A DNA stretch of 7,785 nucleotides from Desulfosporosinus sp. (GTDB lineage Bacteria; Bacillota; Desulfitobacteriia; Desulfitobacteriales; Desulfitobacteriaceae). Numbering within the stretch: position 1 is the first letter of the stretch; each line of letters begins with the position of its first letter. Location of the stretch: positions 6,628 to 14,412 of the forward strand of contig PKWS01000212.1 in assembly GCA_003132105.1 (NCBI GenBank), given 5' to 3'. The notes under the pieces are model-generated. The model saw only the letters and a program-made list of their open reading frames with translations. It made no database searches and was not told where the DNA came from. The position numbers and the translations under genes are program-made. Positions 4,728 to 7,785 of this stretch are shown in pieces.

Positions 4728-4756
4728 TTGACATTTATAGATATGACACATATAAT
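4728..4756 (+). promoter_or_regulatory. Consensus sigma-A promoter of the ars operon
   Basis: TTGACA (4728-4733), exactly 17 bases, then TATAAT (4751-4756): a perfect match in both boxes and in spacing, expected to be very strong unless repressed. It leads into arsR with a leader of about 30 bases. Confidence 0.85.
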
Positions 4757-4769
4757 ATTACATATCGAT
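4737..4769 (+). promoter_or_regulatory. Candidate ArsR operator over the -10 of the ars promoter
   Basis: ATAGATATG (4737-4745) and CATATCGAT (4761-4769) are inverted copies matching at eight of nine positions, with 15 bases between them. The repeat brackets the TATAAT box, the usual place for an ArsR-family operator, so bound repressor would exclude RNA polymerase. The factor is inferred from arsR being the first gene. Confidence 0.6.
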
Positions 4770-4792
4770 GAAAATGGATTTGAGGTGGCCTA

Positions 4793-5110
4793 ATGGAAAA
4801 TAAATATGAAAACAACGCAAAAGTATTTCAAGCACTCAGCGATCCCAATCGGCTGATGATCATTGAAATGTTACAGAGCAGAGAGAGGTGTGCCTGCGAA
4901 ATCTTAGCAGATCTGAATATTGCGCAATCCACCTTATCGCACCACATGAAGATATTATGTGATTCAGGACTTGTTGACAGTCGCCGTCATGGAAAATGGA
5001 TGTACTATTCATTAAGCAAAGAGGCCTGTGAAGCAGCAAAGAACTTGCTCAATGAAATTACAATGATAACGTATAATTACGATGAGCGAGATCTTATACC
5101 TGGATGCTGA
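4793..5110 (+). CDS. arsR: ArsR arsenite-responsive repressor
   Basis: Dimeric winged-helix repressor of the ars operon, released from DNA by As(III) or Sb(III). It has 105 residues, normal for the family. The DPNRLMIIEML segment (18-27) is typical of the first helices. The metal-binding turn at the start of the recognition unit is R-C33-A-C35-E-I-L; this keeps two thiols of the classical C-V-C-D-L-C site, the third position being Leu. The DNA-reading helix lies at about 44-57 (AQSTLSHHMKILCD) and the wing is G-K-W-M-Y-Y-S. C79 and the last residue C105 are other thiols that might act as third ligand. The start ATG at 4793 follows GAGGTGG (4782-4788) with a short four-base gap. It is the first gene behind a consensus promoter overlapped by an inverted repeat, so autoregulation is likely. 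arsD starts 88 bases after its stop. Confidence 0.92.
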   Translation: MENKYENNAKVFQALSDPNRLMIIEMLQSRERCACEILADLNIAQSTLSHHMKILCDSGLVDSRRHGKWMYYSLSKEACEAAKNLLNEITMITYNYDERDLIPGC

Positions 5111-5198
5111 AATTTAGACAGATCATCTTTCAGAAGGAGTTTAAGACTTCACCTGAAGCAAGTTGTCTTTATAAATTAAAAATAAGGGGCGATTTTTT

Positions 5199-5591
5199 AT
5201 GAAAAAAATGCAAATCTTTGAACCCGCTATGTGTTGTTCCACAGGTCTATGTGGTGTCGGTGTTGACACTGAATTGCTTCGGATTACGACCGTTTTAAAT
5301 TCACTCAAGAAAAACGGCATTGAGGTTGACCGTTTCAATCTTACAAACGCACCGATAGAATTTGTCAATAATAAGGCTGTGAATGACTTTCTCAATACCA
5401 AAGGGGTTGATGAACTGCCAGCAACTGTCTTAGATGGTGAAATTTTGATCACTGGTAGATACCCTAGCAATGAGGAATTTGAGAAGCTCCTTAATATCCC
5501 AATTAACTTTTTGGGTGAGCAACCAAAGGGCTTTAAAATCATTCCTCAAGGTTCAGGAGCCTGTGGCTGTTCTGACGGAAATTGCTGTTAA
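5199..5591 (+). CDS. arsD: ArsD arsenic metallochaperone
   Basis: Binds cytosolic As(III)/Sb(III) and passes it to the ArsA ATPase, raising its affinity for the metalloid; also a weak secondary repressor in some systems. 130 residues. The essential thiols are present at the positions known from the plasmid R773 protein: C12, C13 and C18 in EPAMCCSTGLCG. The fold is thioredoxin-like, with the conserved D-E-L-P-A-T-V-L-D-G-E (71-81) and G-R-Y-P (86-89). The C-terminus adds a second thiol group, C122, C124, C129 and C130 (A-C-G-C-S-D-G-N-C-C). The start at 5199 is chosen over the Met codon three codons later because AAGGGG (5184-5189) is nine bases upstream and because it gives the standard cysteine numbering. 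arsA begins 42 bases after the stop, so the two should be made together. Confidence 0.95.
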   Translation: MKKMQIFEPAMCCSTGLCGVGVDTELLRITTVLNSLKKNGIEVDRFNLTNAPIEFVNNKAVNDFLNTKGVDELPATVLDGEILITGRYPSNEEFEKLLNIPINFLGEQPKGFKIIPQGSGACGCSDGNCC

Positions 5592-5633
5592 GCCTGTAAA
5601 TAGCTCAATAATAATAAACGGGGGTAATTAAGT

Positions 5634-7370
5634 ATGGAGATTTTCAATCCACAGAAGATAGAGCTTACAAAATATCTTTTTTATACAGGTAAAGGCGGTG
5701 TAGGTAAAACCTCAGCCGCCTGCGCTACCGCGGTCACCCTTGCGGACAGTGGAAAAAAGGTGCTTCTCATCAGCACTGATCCTGCTTCAAACTTGCAGGA
5801 CGTTTTCAACACTGAGCTGACCAATAAGGGTATTTCCATCAAAGAAGTACCAAATCTTGTGGTGGCCAACCTTGATCCCATCCAGGCGGCAGCAGAATAT
5901 AGAGAAAGTGTAATCGCTCCCTACCGTGGCAAACTGCCCGAAGCAGTGCTTAACAATATGGAGGAACAGCTTTCAGGATCCTGCACTGTCGAAATTGCGG
6001 CCTTCAATGAGTTTTCCAACTTCATAACCAATGAAAAAACACAAAAAGAGTACGATCATATCATTTTTGATACTGCGCCGACAGGTCACACCCTCAGAAT
6101 GCTACAACTTCCATCCGCATGGAGTAATTTCATTAGTGAAAGCACCCACGGCGCATCCTGTTTGGGACAGCTATCTGGATTGGAAAGTAAAAAGGAGATT
6201 TACAAAAAAGCTGTTGAAACCTTAGCCGACGGCAAATTGACTACACTCATTCTCGTTTCGCGTCCAGAAAAAGCACCTCTCAAGGAGTCAGAAAGAGCGT
6301 CCAGAGAGCTTGCAGAGATTGGCATAAAAAATCAGATGATGATCATTAACGGTGTGTTGACCTCGTATGATGATAGTATTTCCGAGAGTCTCTATCACAA
6401 GCAGCAGAGGGCGCTTTCTGAAATGCCGCAGGGTTTACAAAACCTTATCACTTACACTGTGCCGCTCAGAGCCTATAACATCACAGGAATGGACAATGTA
6501 AGAGCATTGCTTACTAAGGATAATTATATTGTTCGTGATGAAAAGATACAGGCTCATACAATTCCGCAGCTTAAGGATGTCATTGAGGATCTGTACAACA
6601 CCCATAAAAAGGTCATATTTACAATGGGCAAAGGCGGTGTGGGTAAGACTACCATTGCGGCGGCGGTTGCTATGGGATTATCCGCAAGAGGTAAAAAGGT
6701 ACACCTTACCACCACTGATCCCGCGGTACATCTCAGATTCGTGATCGATGAAACCAGTGGCATCACCATGAGTCATATTGATGAGCACGCTGAACTGAAA
6801 AAATATCAAGAGGAAGTGCTTTCCAAGGCAAGAGAAACCATGTCCGATGAGGATATTGCCTATATCGAGGAAGATTTGCGCTCCCCTTGTACGCAGGAGA
6901 TTGCAGTGTTCAGAGCCTTCGCACAAATAGTAGAGAAAGCAGAGGATCAGGTTGTTGTTATCGACACTGCTCCGACCGGTCACACACTCTTGCTGCTTGA
7001 TTCCACGCAGAGTTATCACAAGGAAATACAGCGTTCACAAGGTGACATTCCTGAATCTGTGAAAAATCTACTGCCACGGCTTCGCAATGCTGAAGAAACC
7101 GAGGTCATCATTGTTACGCTTGCTGAAGCCACACCCGTGTATGAAGCAATGCGCCTTGAGGAAGATTTGAAACGTGCAGGTATTGCGAACAAATGGTGGG
7201 TTATCAATTCTTCATTGTATCACACTGGTACAACGAACCAATTGTTATCTGCCAAGTCAAGCAACGAAATTGAGTGGATCAACAAAGTCGATAAACATTC
7301 AGGCGGAAACTTTGCTGTCATCGCTTGGAGTGCCGATGAACTCAAAGGGGATAAGTTGCTTACCCTCTGA
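5634..7370 (+). CDS. arsA: ArsA arsenite/antimonite-translocating ATPase subunit (two-domain)
   Basis: Soluble ATPase that receives As(III)/Sb(III) from ArsD and drives export through a membrane pump. 578 residues made of two homologous halves, close to the 583 of the R773 protein. The A1 half has the P-loop GKGGVGKT at 19-26 and the signature DTAPTGHT at 146-153; the A2 half has GKGGVGKT at 332-339 and DTAPTGHT at 444-451. The three metalloid-site cysteines are all kept: C117 (SGSCTVEIAAF), C176 (HGASCLGQ) and C419 (RSPCTQEIAVF), with the same C-T-x-E-I-A-x-F context in both halves. A linker runs from about 300 to 326. GGGGGT (5620-5625) lies eight bases before the ATG. The gene is intact and its end looks natural (ADELKGDKLLTL). 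No terminator separates it from the arsR remnant starting ten bases later. Confidence 0.97.
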   Translation: MEIFNPQKIELTKYLFYTGKGGVGKTSAACATAVTLADSGKKVLLISTDPASNLQDVFNTELTNKGISIKEVPNLVVANLDPIQAAAEYRESVIAPYRGKLPEAVLNNMEEQLSGSCTVEIAAFNEFSNFITNEKTQKEYDHIIFDTAPTGHTLRMLQLPSAWSNFISESTHGASCLGQLSGLESKKEIYKKAVETLADGKLTTLILVSRPEKAPLKESERASRELAEIGIKNQMMIINGVLTSYDDSISESLYHKQQRALSEMPQGLQNLITYTVPLRAYNITGMDNVRALLTKDNYIVRDEKIQAHTIPQLKDVIEDLYNTHKKVIFTMGKGGVGKTTIAAAVAMGLSARGKKVHLTTTDPAVHLRFVIDETSGITMSHIDEHAELKKYQEEVLSKARETMSDEDIAYIEEDLRSPCTQEIAVFRAFAQIVEKAEDQVVVIDTAPTGHTLLLLDSTQSYHKEIQRSQGDIPESVKNLLPRLRNAEETEVIIVTLAEATPVYEAMRLEEDLKRAGIANKWWVINSSLYHTGTTNQLLSAKSSNEIEWINKVDKHSGGNFAVIAWSADELKGDKLLTL

Positions 7371-7380
7371 ACTTGATTAG

Positions 7381-7641
7381 CGCCTTACACAGTCGTTGCT
7401 GCAGGGGCGGGAGTTATGTGTCTGTGATTTGACAGAAGTCTTGGAAATAAGCCAGCCTGGGGTGTCCCAACATATGAGACGCCTGCGTCAAGCGGGATTT
7501 GTGAATGAACGCCGTGGAGGGCAATGGATTTATTATTCACTGAATAAGGGAAATCCGCTGCTTGATTTGCTTATGCCTACGTTTCCAAAGGTCGAGGAAG
7601 ACGAGGAACGGCTTATGCGTGCCAAAGGATGCCCCACATAA
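7381..7641 (+). pseudogene. N-terminally truncated ArsR-family regulator
   Basis: The frame between the stop at 7378-7380 and TAA at 7639-7641 reads R-L-T-Q-S-L-L-Q-G-R-E-L-C-V-C-D-L and then a complete helix-turn-helix (E-I-S-Q-P-G-V-S-Q-H-M-R-R-L) and wing (G-G-Q-W-I-Y-Y-S). The classical C-V-C metal turn is intact. What is missing is the first 20-40 residues (alpha1 and alpha2, including the start codon) that build the dimer interface. The homology begins about ten bases after the arsA stop; even the preceding S-E-L-D read across the arsA stop in this frame vaguely resembles the usual S-D-E-L-R before an in-frame TAG. The only possible start is TTG 7396, without a ribosome site, so translation is doubtful. 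It is best read as an arsR cut by a deletion or by insertion of the arsRDA unit; it differs clearly in sequence from the ArsR encoded at 4793-5110. Confidence 0.75.
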
Positions 7642-7776
7642 GAATGTAAAAGTCGGTACTATCGATTTGAAGGGAATTTTCTCCTCAAAAAATTTGGAGT
7701 GAAAAACATTTGATTAGACTTTCTGCACTGGAATCACCTATAGATTAACAAATTTAGTATAAGGAGTTGATAAAGC

Positions 7777-7785
7777 ATGAATATC
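7777..7785 (+). CDS. Start of a downstream gene, cut by the window edge
   Basis: ATG at 7777 opens M-N-I before the window ends. AAGGAG (7761-7766) lies ten bases ahead, a good ribosome site. The 135 bases between the arsR remnant and this start hold no clear promoter or terminator; CTCC (7681-7684) and GGAG (7696-7699) could form a small stem. Position suggests the missing arsenite pump or another ars gene, but nothing in three codons shows this. Confidence 0.5.

Larger units (their letters stand above)
4303..4792. other. Stretch between the sigma operon and the ars operon
   Basis: Left part (4303-4368): minus-strand leader and promoter of the zinc-ribbon/sigma operon. Middle (4465-4666): plus-strand coding scrap of unknown family. 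Right part (4728-4792): ars promoter, operator and ribosome site. GTATA-GCTT-TATAC (4436-4449) is a small inverted repeat of unknown meaning. I see nothing in 4369-4435. Confidence 0.6.

Noticed and set aside
5143..5170. CTTCA-CC-TGAAG and AAGAC/GTCTT repeats between arsR and arsD as a terminator or attenuator
   Set aside because: Stems are only five pairs with no T tract, and operon continuity to arsD is expected.
6554..7019. Long minus-strand frames inside arsA
   Set aside because: Antisense shadows of a fully conserved coding region; no start signals or motifs.
1..7785. CRISPR array, tRNA, rRNA or intact insertion sequence
   Set aside because: No regularly spaced direct repeats, no clover-leaf sequence and no transposase-like reading frame with terminal repeats were seen on either strand.

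Overview
The window looks like a metal and metalloid resistance and stress island from an anaerobic Bacillota (Clostridia) genome. The grounds are moderately AT-rich DNA, strong AGGAGG-type ribosome sites, sigma-A promoters close to consensus, and protein sequences of clostridial character; a Desulfosporosinus/Desulfitobacterium-like host is a guess from protein flavour only. No rRNA, tRNA, CRISPR array or intact insertion sequence was seen.

Layout, left to right. (1) 1-1634, plus strand: the C-terminal two-thirds of a P1B-2 (Cd/Zn/Pb) efflux ATPase, cut by the window edge, followed by a CadC-type ArsR/SmtB repressor and a strong terminator. (2) 1720-2608, plus strand: a HEPN/MNT (HepT-MntA type) toxin-antitoxin pair with intact catalytic motifs, preceded by two sigma-A-like promoters and a possible 11-codon leader. 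(3) 2609-2991: no intact gene, but a decayed C-terminal scrap of a class V aminotransferase / cysteine desulfurase on the minus strand. (4) 2950-4302, minus strand: a compact cassette of a 42-residue zinc-ribbon-like protein, an ECF sigma factor with a cysteine-bearing tail, and a DGC-like cysteine protein, each of the two larger genes followed by its own terminator. (5) 4303-4792: an unrecognised, possibly frameshifted coding scrap, then the promoter and operator of the ars operon. (6) 4793-7370, plus strand: arsR-arsD-arsA, with all expected arsenite-binding cysteines. (7) 7381-7641: an arsR copy lacking its N-terminus, abutting arsA. (8) 7777-7785: the first codons of another gene.

How the genes work together. 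Arsenite (or antimonite) should release ArsR from an inverted repeat lying over the -10 of a perfect TTGACA-N17-TATAAT promoter. ArsD then hands the metalloid to the two-domain ATPase ArsA, which would energise a membrane pump (ArsB or Acr3) that is not in the window but may lie just downstream. The ATPase/CadC pair does the equivalent job for soft divalent cations. The sigma/zinc-ribbon/DGC cassette between them is the least understood part. Its cysteine-rich proteins and the lack of a recognisable anti-sigma gene suggest a metal- or thiol-responsive regulatory unit, but that is inference. The gene scraps at 2725-2873, around 4465-4666 and at 7381-7641 suggest a mosaic built by repeated insertion and deletion.
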